This document shows, piece by piece, positions 1-6,957 of a stretch of DNA of 11,001 nt (position 1 is the stretch's first letter; the number at the start of each line of letters is the position of its first letter). The notes beneath the pieces were generated by a model. The model was given only the letters and a program-made list of their open reading frames with translations, had not been told where the DNA came from and ran no database searches. The DNA comes from JBDREF01 sp043820045 (GTDB taxonomy: Bacteria; Planctomycetota; Phycisphaerae; Sedimentisphaerales; Anaerobacaceae), in NCBI GenBank assembly GCA_043820045.1, contig JBDREF010000331.1, positions 1-11,001 of the forward strand. The letters are read 5' to 3'. A program made the position numbers and the translations under genes.

Positions 1-1944
1 AACAACGCCAACCGTGTCGAGGTAACTGACGCCGCCAAGCTGGAGGGGATGTCTGCCCTGACTATAGAAGCATGGGTGCTGCCCCGGAACGCTGCGAGTC
101 ACGAAGGGATGTGCATCGTCTCCAAGAGAGTCGGGACCGGCAACAACGATTCATACAACTTGTTCGTCTGGACGGGCCAACGTGTGGAAGCCCGGGTGAA
201 CTATGCGGGCATTATTCAGTCCACTACGGCCCTCGAAGATGATACATGGTATCACGTCGCCTGCGTATTTAACGGGCAGGGCAAAGCCGGCGAGAAGATG
301 AAGATATACATCAACGGAGTCATGGAGACCAGCGGCGACCACCCGGATAATGCCGTGGATGCAGGTGACGCTTCAGCATGGATCGGCGAGTTGGATGCTA
401 TAAGAGGATTCGCGTGGGACGGTATTATTGACGAGGTTGGAATCTGGAATATCGCCCTGGGCGAAGCTGAAATCAACCAGCTTATGGTCCAGACGAAAAC
501 GGAGATGCTCAAATTCGCATTTGGCCCAAGTCCCGCTGACGGTGCTCTGCACGCAGATACGTGGGTGAACCTTAGCTGGTCGGCGGGCGAGAAAGCCGTC
601 TCGCATGATGTGTATCTCGGCGACAACTTCGACGATGTAAACGACGCCACTGTCGACTCGCCGGTATTTCGGGGCAACCAGACCGGCACATTCGTCGTTG
701 CGGGCTTCCCGGGCTTTGCCTATCCGGATGGTCTTGTTCCCGGCACGACTTATTATTGGCGCATCGATGAGGTCAATCCGTCCGAACCCGACAGCCCCTG
801 GAAGGGCAAGGTATGGAGCTTCTCCATTCCACCGAAGACGGCCTACAATCCCAATCCGGCCGACGGCGACGAATTTGTGGACATCGATGCGACCTTGAGC
901 TGGACCGGCGGCTTCGGTGCGAAACTGCACACCGTTTATATCGGTGCCGATTTCGATGATGTGAGCAACGCCGCCGGAGGCGCACCGCAGGGTACTGCAA
1001 CCTACAAACCCGCCTCCCTCGAATTGGAAAAAGTTTACTATTGGCGTGTCGATGAATTTGATGCTCTGGCCACCTACAAAGGCGATATCTGGGGCTTCAC
1101 GACTCCGGGCGCTGCCGGCAGCTTGCTGCCTGTCAATGGTGCGACGGATGTGCAGATAAATACAATGCTCAACTGGACTGCGGCGACTACCGCCGTCTCG
1201 CATGATGTGTACTTCGGAAGCGATAAGGACGCCGTGAAGAACGCCACGACTGCCTCGCCGGAGTACAAAGGCAACAGGGCGCTTGGCGTCGAAAGTTACG
1301 ATCCCGGAAAACTTGCCTGGCACAGCGACTACTATTGGCGCGTGGACGCGGTTTATAACGCCGGACCCGTCAAAGGGCTCGTCTGGAGTTTCACTACTGC
1401 CGATTTCACACTTGTCGATGATTTCGAGTCCTACAATGACATCGACCCACCTGATCCGGCCAGCAACAGGAGATTCGACAAGTGGATTGACGGCTTTGGA
1501 ACTACAACAAATGGAGCCATCGTCGGCAACGACCTTCCTCCTTACGCCGAGCAGGCTATCGTGCACAGCGGCAGCCAATCGCTTATTTATCGCTACGACA
1601 ACAACCTGAAGACCTCCGAAGCGACGCTGACATTGGTTTCTCCTCGTGACTGGACCGAGGAAGGTGTCGGGAAACTGTCGCTGTGGTTCCGCGGCGCCCC
1701 GGCCAACTCCGCCGAGCGGATTTATGTTGCTCTCAACGGCACTGCGGTTGTTTACCATGATGATCCTGCCGCGACACAGCAAGCCGGGTGGAACGAGTGG
1801 GTAATCGACCTGCAGGCAGTTGCCGACCAGGGCGTGAATCTCGCCAACGTCAATACGATTACTCTTGGCATTGGCACGAAGAATAGCCCTGTGGCCGGCG
1901 GCACAGGAACGATGTACTTCGACGACATCCGCCTGTACCGGTGA
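1..1944 (+). CDS. Exported LamG and fibronectin-like multidomain protein, 5' truncated
   Basis: The frame is open from the first base, so the true start and the expected signal peptide lie upstream; 647 residues are visible. Residues 1-165 form a LamG/concanavalin A-like jelly roll, with 'LTIEAWV', 'WYHVACVF', 'KIYINGV' and 'GIIDEVGIWN' in the usual order. Three fibronectin-like modules of about 95 residues follow (roughly 170-278, 279-370 and 371-469), each with a 'VYLG/VYFG' strand and a 'YYWR(I/V)D' strand. The C-terminal domain (470-647) runs from 'DDFESYND' to 'YFDDIRLYR' and looks like a carbohydrate-binding jelly roll. No catalytic motif is seen. The role is probably binding or adhesion at the cell surface or outside the cell; the ligand is unknown. 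The gene at 2608 is a paralogue from the first fibronectin-like module to the C-terminus. A GC-rich hairpin 60 bases after the stop probably ends transcription. Confidence 0.9.
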   Translation, partial: NNANRVEVTDAAKLEGMSALTIEAWVLPRNAASHEGMCIVSKRVGTGNNDSYNLFVWTGQRVEARVNYAGIIQSTTALEDDTWYHVACVFNGQGKAGEKMKIYINGVMETSGDHPDNAVDAGDASAWIGELDAIRGFAWDGIIDEVGIWNIALGEAEINQLMVQTKTEMLKFAFGPSPADGALHADTWVNLSWSAGEKAVSHDVYLGDNFDDVNDATVDSPVFRGNQTGTFVVAGFPGFAYPDGLVPGTTYYWRIDEVNPSEPDSPWKGKVWSFSIPPKTAYNPNPADGDEFVDIDATLSWTGGFGAKLHTVYIGADFDDVSNAAGGAPQGTATYKPASLELEKVYYWRVDEFDALATYKGDIWGFTTPGAAGSLLPVNGATDVQINTMLNWTAATTAVSHDVYFGSDKDAVKNATTASPEYKGNRALGVESYDPGKLAWHSDYYWRVDAVYNAGPVKGLVWSFTTADFTLVDDFESYNDIDPPDPASNRRFDKWIDGFGTTTNGAIVGNDLPPYAEQAIVHSGSQSLIYRYDNNLKTSEATLTLVSPRDWTEEGVGKLSLWFRGAPANSAERIYVALNGTAVVYHDDPAATQQAGWNEWVIDLQAVADQGVNLANVNTITLGIGTKNSPVAGGTGTMYFDDIRLYR

Positions 1945-2006
1945 GTGGCCGCTCCTTGGAAGCAGTACGGCTTTAGCCGGAGTAACACACAACTTGTATG
2001 ACATCG

Positions 2007-2040
2007 GGGCCCGTACCGGGAAGCTCGGCACGGGCCCTTT
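2007..2040 (+). terminator. Probable intrinsic terminator of the LamG gene
   Basis: Left arm 2007-2017 and right arm 2027-2037 pair over 11 positions with one A-C mismatch, giving a GC-rich stem with a 9-base loop. Only three T residues follow directly, so termination may be leaky. A hairpin with nearly the same stem core (GGGGCC and GTAC against its complement) follows the paralogue at 4764. Confidence 0.6.
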
Positions 2041-2170
2041 GTCCTGGCTCGGATGCCCGACCAGGCGATGGTGCCGCGGGATCATCCACTGGATGGCCGA
2101 GATTTCCAGACCAATACGCACCCTATCCTTCACACGGGGATACGATGTTCCCCGGCCATCCCAAAAAAAC

Positions 2171-2185
2171 CAAGAAAATTTCTTG
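2171..2185. promoter_or_regulatory. Inverted repeat overlapping the -35 box, possible operator
   Basis: CAAGAAAATTTCTTG has two perfect 7-base arms around one central A, and its right end overlaps the -35 hexamer TTGACT. A regulator bound here would block polymerase. The site is AT-rich and short, so chance is possible. Confidence 0.3.
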
Positions 2186-2211
2186 ACTTCACGGCCTTTC
2201 TGGTTTACTAT
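2183..2211 (+). promoter_or_regulatory. Sigma-70-type promoter upstream of the 2608 gene
   Basis: The -35 box TTGACT (2183-2188) and -10 box TACTAT (2206-2211) are separated by 17 bases, and an A-rich stretch (2162-2180) upstream could act as an UP element. No gene lies between it and 2608, so it would produce a leader of about 390 bases. A much weaker candidate, TTGGTG-17-TATTTA (2549-2577), lies closer to the gene. Confidence 0.6.
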
Positions 2212-2248
2212 AACTAAGTAAAGGTATGGGTTTAGTGGGGAAGGTGTC

Positions 2249-2277
2249 AGGTCGGCCATTCCCAAATAAGCTGACCT
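2249..2277 (+). promoter_or_regulatory. Leader hairpin just before a Shine-Dalgarno sequence
   Basis: 2249-2256 pairs with 2270-2277 over eight positions (one G-U) with a 13-base loop. It ends 3 bases before the AAGGAGG that precedes the nine-codon frame at 2296, so it could control access to that site. It has no T tract and is not a terminator. Confidence 0.35.
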
Positions 2278-2295
2278 TTAAGGAGGTCGCTCATA

Positions 2296-2325
2296 ATGGT
2301 CGGTATGCTCTTCCCCCGTAAATAA
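2296..2325 (+). CDS. Possible nine-codon leader peptide
   Basis: ATG at 2296 opens a nine-codon frame, MVGMLFPRK, ending in TAA at 2323-2325. A full AAGGAGG lies 9 bases upstream, as strong as the sites of the real genes here. It sits in the leader between the 2183-2211 promoter and the large gene. Its composition does not suggest attenuation by one amino acid. It may be a translated leader, or the AAGGAGG may be chance in a purine-rich leader. Confidence 0.3.
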   Translation: MVGMLFPRK

Positions 2326-2607
2326 AAGCCGGAACGAAACCTGGGCGGTCCTTCGTGCAGCGTGGGAGTACCATCGAGTGAAAACCGCCGCCGGCAACGG
2401 AACTGTCTTGTAAAAATTAATGATTGAACACTTTCCAATCGAAGCTTCTTAATGGTTGTCTGAAGAAAGGAGGTGGCGGCACATCGTAGTAGTATTCCTG
2501 GGCAGGATACACGTATCACGCGGAAGGTGCAAATCATTACAAGTCGCTTTGGTGTGTGGCCAGAGCACTTCTATTTATAACATAACTGTGTTCGAAGGAG
2601 GACGATT

Positions 2608-4764
2608 ATGTCTAAAAGATTGATTTACCTGGGTGCTTTTGTTGCACTATCAATGCTGCTGCTTCTTCAACCGGCATCGGCACAAATCTTTTATGCAGAT
2701 TTTGAAGATGGCAGTGGTGTCAACGACCCCGCTCAATGGGTGCCGGACAACGCCGGGCAAGCATGGGGAATCGCTGATTTCCCCGGTAGCGGAAAGGGAT
2801 TGAAGAATATCAACGAAGGTTGTGGGACATCCGGCAACACCCCCTTGCCCGGTGTGACTAACTTCAGCGACGGCATTATCCAATTGGATATGTCATGGGA
2901 AGACGATGATAGCTGGGGCGTGGTTTTTCGTAAGACCGCCGATGACGCGGGTTATCTGGTCGTCTTCGGCTACATCGAAACCCCGTTCGTCATCATTGCC
3001 GATCTGGCTGATGGCTGCGCCGCTACAGGTCTTTGCCTCGACGAAGTCGGCTGTGAAAACGGCGGAAAAGAACTGATTTCGGTTCCACACACCTTTGGCA
3101 CCAACTTAACCATGGACTTGAGCGTTTCCTATACCGGACGTATCGAGGTGATAGGTGACAGTATCAGGGTGTGGTACTTGCCGACCGCAGATATTGTTGA
3201 CCCCCTTGGCGATCTCGGAGCCCCGCTCGTCGAGTTTCAGCATGGGGCGCATGCCGGACCGGGTTCCGTGGGTATCTGGCACGAGAGCCAAGGTGGTTCA
3301 ATGATCGATAATGTGATGGTTTTAGCAGCAGGCGGCCAGCCGCTCGCCTGGGCCCCTGATCCACCGGACGGAGCTCTTATCAAGGATACATGGGTGAACC
3401 TGAGCTGGCGGCCGGGGGATTTCGCCATATCGCATGATCTCTATCTCGGCGATAACTTTGACAACGTAAACGACGGCACCGGCGATACTCTCATAGGCAA
3501 TCAGGCCGGCACGTTCATTATCGCGGGTTTCCCCGGATTTCCTTACCCCGACGGCCTTATTCCGGGAACGACCTACTACTGGAGAGTCGATGAGGTCAAC
3601 GACGCCAATACGGCCAGTCCCTGGAAGGGTAACATCTGGAGCTTCTCCACTCAGCCCTATACTGCTTATGACCCCAAGCCGGTCGACGGAGCCGAATTTG
3701 TTGCTCCTGACGCAACCTTTACCTGGACCCCGGGTTACGGCGCCAAATTGCACACAGTCTATATGGGCACCGATTATGACACAGTCGATAACGCAACCGG
3801 AGGCCCGCCGGTGGGCCCCGCCCAGTATAAGCCAGCGGCCCCACTGGAGTCGGAGAAGGTTTACTACTGGCGGGTAGATGAGTTCGACGCCTTTGCGACG
3901 CATAAGGGTGACATCTGGGCCTTCACGACTCCCGGCGCCGCGGGTAATCCGCAACCTGCTAACGGCGCCACAGGTGCGGCGATGGTTGCAAAGCCTGGCT
4001 GGGCACCGGCTACCAACGCAGCATCGCACGATGTTTACTTCGGTACCGACAAAGACGCCGTGAGAAATGCGACGAAAGCTTCGCCCGAGTTCAAAGGCAA
4101 CAAAGCCCCCGGTTCCGAGAGCCTGGATCCCGGCAAGCTCTCCTGGCTCAGCGATTACTATTGGCGCGTGGATGCGGTCTATAATACAGGTACGGTTAAA
4201 GGTCTCGTCTGGAGCTTTACTACGGCCGACTTCATCACTGTAGAAGATTTCGAGTCCTACAACGACATCGACCCGCCTGATGCGGCGAGCAACCGGATAT
4301 TCGACAACTGGATCGACGGCTTCGGAACTACGAACAACGGCGCTCTGGTCGGCAATGACCTGCCTCCTTACGCCGAGCAGACGGTCGTTCACGGGGGCGC
4401 TCAGTCGATGCCCTATACATACGACAACAACCAAAAGACTTCCGAAGCGACACTGACGCTGGTTTATCCGCGCGACTGGACCGCCGAAGGCGTAACCAGG
4501 CTGTCGCTCTGGTTCCGCGGCGCTTCGGCCAATTCCGCCGAGCGGATGTATGTCGCTCTCAACGGCAATGCCGTAGTCTATAATGACGATCCGGCGGCGA
4601 CGCAGAAAGGCGGATGGAACCAGTGGATAATCGACCTGACGGCGTTTACGGGCGTGAACCTCGCCAATGTCAATACCATTACCATTGGCTTGGGCACGAA
4701 GAATAGTCCCGCAGCAGGCGGCTCGGGCAAGATGTACTTCGACGACATTCGGCTGGTCAGGTAA
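2608..4764 (+). CDS. Exported protein with N-terminal jelly-roll domain and three fibronectin-like modules
   Basis: The 718-residue protein starts at an ATG with AAGGAGG 6 bases upstream. Residues 1-25 form a classic signal peptide (MSKR, hydrophobic core, PASA before Q26). Residues 26-242 resemble a concanavalin A-like or DUF1080-type domain ('YADFEDG', 'SWGVVFRKT', 'GYLVVFGYI', 'GSVGIWHE', 'DNVMVL') with a cysteine-rich loop ('LADGC..TGLCLDEVGC'). Fibronectin-like modules cover about 245-349, 350-442 and 443-541, each with 'YYWRVDE' or 'YYWRVDA'. The C-terminal domain (542-718) ends 'YFDDIRLVR'. It is probably secreted or surface-bound and binds polysaccharide; no catalytic residues or sorting signal were recognised. 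The part after residue 245 is closely similar to the protein encoded upstream, with many silent changes, so the duplication is not recent. Confidence 0.93.
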   Translation: MSKRLIYLGAFVALSMLLLLQPASAQIFYADFEDGSGVNDPAQWVPDNAGQAWGIADFPGSGKGLKNINEGCGTSGNTPLPGVTNFSDGIIQLDMSWEDDDSWGVVFRKTADDAGYLVVFGYIETPFVIIADLADGCAATGLCLDEVGCENGGKELISVPHTFGTNLTMDLSVSYTGRIEVIGDSIRVWYLPTADIVDPLGDLGAPLVEFQHGAHAGPGSVGIWHESQGGSMIDNVMVLAAGGQPLAWAPDPPDGALIKDTWVNLSWRPGDFAISHDLYLGDNFDNVNDGTGDTLIGNQAGTFIIAGFPGFPYPDGLIPGTTYYWRVDEVNDANTASPWKGNIWSFSTQPYTAYDPKPVDGAEFVAPDATFTWTPGYGAKLHTVYMGTDYDTVDNATGGPPVGPAQYKPAAPLESEKVYYWRVDEFDAFATHKGDIWAFTTPGAAGNPQPANGATGAAMVAKPGWAPATNAASHDVYFGTDKDAVRNATKASPEFKGNKAPGSESLDPGKLSWLSDYYWRVDAVYNTGTVKGLVWSFTTADFITVEDFESYNDIDPPDAASNRIFDNWIDGFGTTNNGALVGNDLPPYAEQTVVHGGAQSMPYTYDNNQKTSEATLTLVYPRDWTAEGVTRLSLWFRGASANSAERMYVALNGNAVVYNDDPAATQKGGWNQWIIDLTAFTGVNLANVNTITIGLGTKNSPAAGGSGKMYFDDIRLVR

Positions 4765-4829
4765 GTTCTCTGGAAGCTAATTGAAGCAGCAAGTAACTGC
4801 GCTGCTGAGAAGACAGATTTGCACCAGTT

Positions 4830-4872
4830 CGGGGCCTGTACTGATTCACTCGGTACGGGCCCCGGTTGTTTT
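4830..4872 (+). terminator. Intrinsic terminator of the 2608 gene
   Basis: 4830-4841 pairs with 4853-4864 over 12 positions (one G-U), with an 11-base loop, then GGTTGTTTTG. Its position about 65 bases after the stop and its stem match the hairpin after the upstream paralogue, so it was probably duplicated with the gene. Confidence 0.7.
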
Positions 4873-4962
4873 GCTATAGTCAGCGACGTTGTTCATGGCA
4901 GAACACAAACTGGTTGATGAATCGGTGGACACGAAGAGAAAGGCACAGGATTTGAGGAATAT

Positions 4963-5018
4963 GGGGGAAATCGGAAATCGGGGGAAATCGGAGGGAAATC
5001 GGGGGAGGAAATCGGGGG
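4963..5018 (+). repeat. G-run array with repeated GAAATCGG core
   Basis: Runs of three to five G separate AAATC blocks: G-runs at 4963-4967, 4980-4984, 4993-4995, 5001-5005 and 5014-5018, with five occurrences of GAAATCGG. The last G-run is also the first bases of the 61-bp dispersed repeat. Five G-runs on one strand could form a G-quadruplex, but several loops are longer than 7 bases. Confidence 0.6.
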
Positions 5019-5075
5019 ACACCTTACCTATTTCTTCCTTTCGCCGGGGAAATGTTCAGGGTCGCGGCGGCGTTT
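5015..5075. repeat. 61-bp dispersed repeat, copy A
   Basis: This segment, starting GGGGACACCTTACC and ending in GGCGGCGTTT, matches 10197-10257 in 57 of 61 positions without gaps, and the flanks are unrelated. On the minus strand it reads KRRRDPEHFPGERKK followed by a stop. The differences between copies fit a coding tail. GGGGAC-type ends are known from elements mobilised by REP-associated tyrosine transposases; assignment to that class is inferred. No transposase is present. Confidence 0.7.
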
Positions 5076-5252
5076 GAAAACTACTATGGACGCACCCTAT
5101 TTTATGTTGTCCTGTTCTGTGTGTATTTATCTTGTCGTGGCTTACCTTTCTTTGATTTCACGGGTCGGCCATGAGTCGTCGGCCCGGAAGGGTCTCCAAC
5201 TTCGCCGCGAACTTATCACTGCCTGACGTCCGTCCACGACTTAGAGATTGCT

Positions 5253-5284
5253 ACGGCCACATCCTGCTTACCTCGCGATGACAA
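5253..5284. repeat. Partial copy of a TCATTGCGAG-type dispersed repeat
   Basis: The stretch ACGGCCACATCCTG..CCTCGCGATGACAA aligns with 5835-5865 with one single-base gap and a few substitutions. It corresponds to the right end of the element at 5749-5864, but no matching left end was found, so it looks like a decayed copy. Confidence 0.5.
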
Positions 5285-5509
5285 TCCCGCGCCGCCGTCG
5301 CTACGACCGAAAGTCCCAACGCCGCTTGTCATGCACCCACCGTCATTCCTGCCTTAGGCACGCCCAAGGCGGAGCGCAGCCCGCAGGGCGAAGCCGAGGA
5401 ATCTGGTTTCGAATAGATCCCTTCGACCGCGCTCAGAGCCTGCCCTTGTATCTTAGATTCCAGGCGATATAACAAGATGTAACGTTCTTTAACAAACAGT
5501 ATCGTTCGG

Positions 5510-5541
5510 GCGTGGTTGTGGGTTGTAACCCACAACCACGC
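5510..5541. repeat. 32-bp palindrome with 15-bp perfect arms
   Basis: Arms 5510-5524 (GCGTGGTTGTGGGTT) and 5527-5541 are exact reverse complements with a 2-base centre. No T tract follows, so an ordinary terminator is unlikely. It may be a protein-binding site, a cruciform-forming sequence or part of a repeat family. Confidence 0.7.
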
Positions 5542-5659
5542 GGCGGCAGTCGAGATGACGAGACAATCCGCCGTTGAGAAAAACCGTTATGCAACGCCAG
5601 AGAGCCACGCGGTCAACGGGATTCACCCAAGCCGCCGGATTCACCAGATCCGCCATTGG

Positions 5660-5697
5660 GCTCGTAGTCCTTTTGATTAATCAAAAGGACTACGAGC
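5660..5697. repeat. 38-bp perfect palindrome
   Basis: The left half, GCTCGTAGTCCTTTTGATT (5660-5678), is followed directly by its exact reverse complement (5679-5697) with no spacer. The centre is ATTAAT. It sits in non-coding DNA 118 bases after the other palindrome. As RNA it would form a long hairpin; as DNA, a symmetric dimer site or cruciform. The following TTTGCAC is a poor T tract. Confidence 0.85.
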
Positions 5698-5748
5698 TTT
5701 GCACACCGAAAAGGAACCGGCTCGCCCTCCAAATGACAAAGTGCGCTA

Positions 5749-5864
5749 TGTCATTGCGAGCGACAATAGCCTTTAGCCCTGAGCAGTGTCGAAGGGGAAG
5801 CCGCCGGGATGGCATGCGCCACCCCCAGGGGGCCACGGCCACATTCTGTGGCCTCGCAGTGACA
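5749..5864. repeat. 116-bp element with inverted ends TGTCATTGCGAG/CTCGCAGTGACA
   Basis: The 12-base ends are complementary at 11 positions, the twelfth being T-G. The interior holds CCCTGAGCAGTGTCGAAGGG, a form of a short dispersed motif common in bacterial spacers, and a GGCCACGGCCACA segment. Its right end matches 5253-5284. The arrangement is that of a small non-coding palindromic repeat; no transposase is linked to it. Confidence 0.55.
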
Positions 5865-5911
5865 ACAGCAGGCCCATCGGCCGTCGCCGCCGTATTCAAA
5901 GCATTTTTCCC

Positions 5912-5940
5912 TTGCAGGCACCGTCTCTCTCGTATATCAT
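5912..5940 (+). promoter_or_regulatory. Weak candidate promoter for the SPFH/radical SAM pair
   Basis: TTGCAG (5912-5917), 17 bases, then TATCAT (5935-5940). The -10 box is good but the -35 box matches at only three positions. It lies about 145 bases before the SPFH gene. The AT-rich region nearer the gene (TTTATAAAAT, GATATACGATGTTATAT) gives no pair with proper spacing. Confidence 0.3.
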
Positions 5941-6086
5941 CCGAATCCAGAAGCGAAAAAGCAACGCCTCGCAGCAGGGAGAAGCTTTATAAAATAGGGG
6001 TGAGTCCTCTAATAAATGTGACTCGGCAACGTAGCTGAGAAAAGATATACGATGTTATATGGGAAATCCCAGATAAGGAGGATCTT

Positions 6087-6953
6087 ATGGATCCGATCAA
6101 GATCGTAGTGTATGTTATCGTTGCGCTTGCTGTACTCACCTTTCTTTCAGGCATACGAATTGTGCGTCCTACCCACAGGGGCCTGATTGAGAGACTCGGC
6201 AGGTACAAACAATTCGCCGGACCGGGTTTTAATTGGATCATCCCACTCGTTGACAGAATGATTCAGGTCAATATCACCGAGCAGATGGTGGATGCCCAGC
6301 CGCAGGAGATCATTACCAATGATAATCTCAATGCGAGGGTGGATGCCCAGGTTTACTTCAAGGTCAGGGACGATGAGGAGAACGTTAAGAGTTCCCAGTA
6401 CCATGTGAACAACTATCAATTTCAGATTGTGAACCTGGCCCGTACCACACTGCGCAACATCATCGGTACGCTCACGCTGAAATCGGCAAACAGCGAAAGA
6501 GACAAAATAAATACGGCCCTGCTTACAACGTTGAGCAAAGAAACCCAGAACTGGGGCATGGCTATCGTCAGGACGGAGTTGAAGGAAATCGATCCGCCCA
6601 AAGATGTCCAGGAAACCATGAACAAAGTCGTCAAGGCGGAAAATGAAAAGGTTGCCGCCCTGGATTTCGCCAATGCCGCCGAGAGGGAAGCGGATGGTAT
6701 AAAGAGGGCTGAGATCAAGAAGGCCGAAGGGATCAAGCAGGCCAAGATCCTGTCGGCCGAGGGCGAGGCCGAAGCCATTAAACTGGTTAACGAGGCAGCG
6801 AACACCTACTTCATCGGCAACGCACAACTACTTAGAAAGCTCGAAACCGTGGAGAAATCCCTGATGAACAATGCCAAGATCGTCATTCCTTCAGGATCTG
6901 AACTCGTTAATGTTATTGGAGAGATGGCGGGTGTTATGCCGCTGACAAAATAA
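6087..6953 (+). CDS. SPFH/band 7 (stomatin/slipin-like) membrane protein
   Basis: The 288-residue protein starts at an ATG preceded by AAGGAGG. Residues 6-23 form one hydrophobic membrane segment. The SPFH/band 7 domain follows (about 24-185), with 'RPTHRGLIERLGRYKQFAGPGFNWIIPLVDR', shown here in shortened form as RGLIERLGRY and GPGFNWIIP, then 'QEIITNDNLNARVDAQVYFKV' represented by ITNDN and VDAQVYFKV. A charged, alanine-rich helical segment (about 186-240) is probably a coiled coil for oligomerisation. Length and layout fit stomatin/slipin or QmcA-like proteins, which form large rings in membranes and organise microdomains. Many bacterial SPFH genes are next to an NfeD gene; here none is seen, and the partner is a radical SAM gene 4 bases downstream. 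Family assignment is firm; the cellular role is not known. Confidence 0.95.
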   Translation: MDPIKIVVYVIVALAVLTFLSGIRIVRPTHRGLIERLGRYKQFAGPGFNWIIPLVDRMIQVNITEQMVDAQPQEIITNDNLNARVDAQVYFKVRDDEENVKSSQYHVNNYQFQIVNLARTTLRNIIGTLTLKSANSERDKINTALLTTLSKETQNWGMAIVRTELKEIDPPKDVQETMNKVVKAENEKVAALDFANAAEREADGIKRAEIKKAEGIKQAKILSAEGEAEAIKLVNEAANTYFIGNAQLLRKLETVEKSLMNNAKIVIPSGSELVNVIGEMAGVMPLTK

Positions 6954-6957
6954 ACCT

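Larger units (their letters stand above)
1945..2607. other. 663-base spacer between the paralogues
   Basis: After the terminator, 2041-2165 shows no gene or clear signal. From 2171 there is an inverted repeat, a strong promoter (2183-2211), a hairpin (2249-2277) and a nine-codon frame (2296-2325), listed separately. Further along the leader AAAGGAGG occurs at about 2467-2474 without a well-placed ATG. The motif TCATTACAA near 2534-2542 recurs in the leader of the gene at 10528. No known riboswitch fold was recognised by eye. Confidence 0.6.
4765..6086. other. 1.3-kb repeat-rich spacer without a convincing gene
   Basis: The spacer holds a terminator, a G-run array (4963-5018), a 61-bp dispersed repeat (5015-5075), two short dispersed repeat copies (5253-5284 and 5749-5864) and two palindromes (5510-5541 and 5660-5697), all listed separately. 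Variants of the common CCCTTCGAC..CTCAG motif occur near 5419 on one strand and 5779 on the other. Open frames here (4889-5077, 5248-5472, 5574-6038) run through repeats or palindromes, lack good ribosome binding sites and resemble no protein family. 5085-5240 shows nothing recognisable. Confidence 0.6.

Noticed and set aside
373..2265. Long open frame on the minus strand (630 codons)
   Set aside because: It lies opposite the LamG/fibronectin gene, whose domain signatures are clear. Its translation has no recognisable domain, and the frame continues into the spacer and across the terminator.
3322..4434. Minus-strand open frame of 370 codons
   Set aside because: It is the mirror of the 2608 gene and resembles the shadow frame opposite its paralogue, as expected from shared codon bias.
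4889..5077. Open frame of 62 codons
   Set aside because: It is low complexity from the G-run array and the 61-bp repeat. The likely coding trace there is on the other strand.
5574..6038. Open frame of 154 codons in the repeat-rich spacer
   Set aside because: It runs through the 38-bp palindrome and the 116-bp repeat, has no good ribosome binding site and resembles no family.
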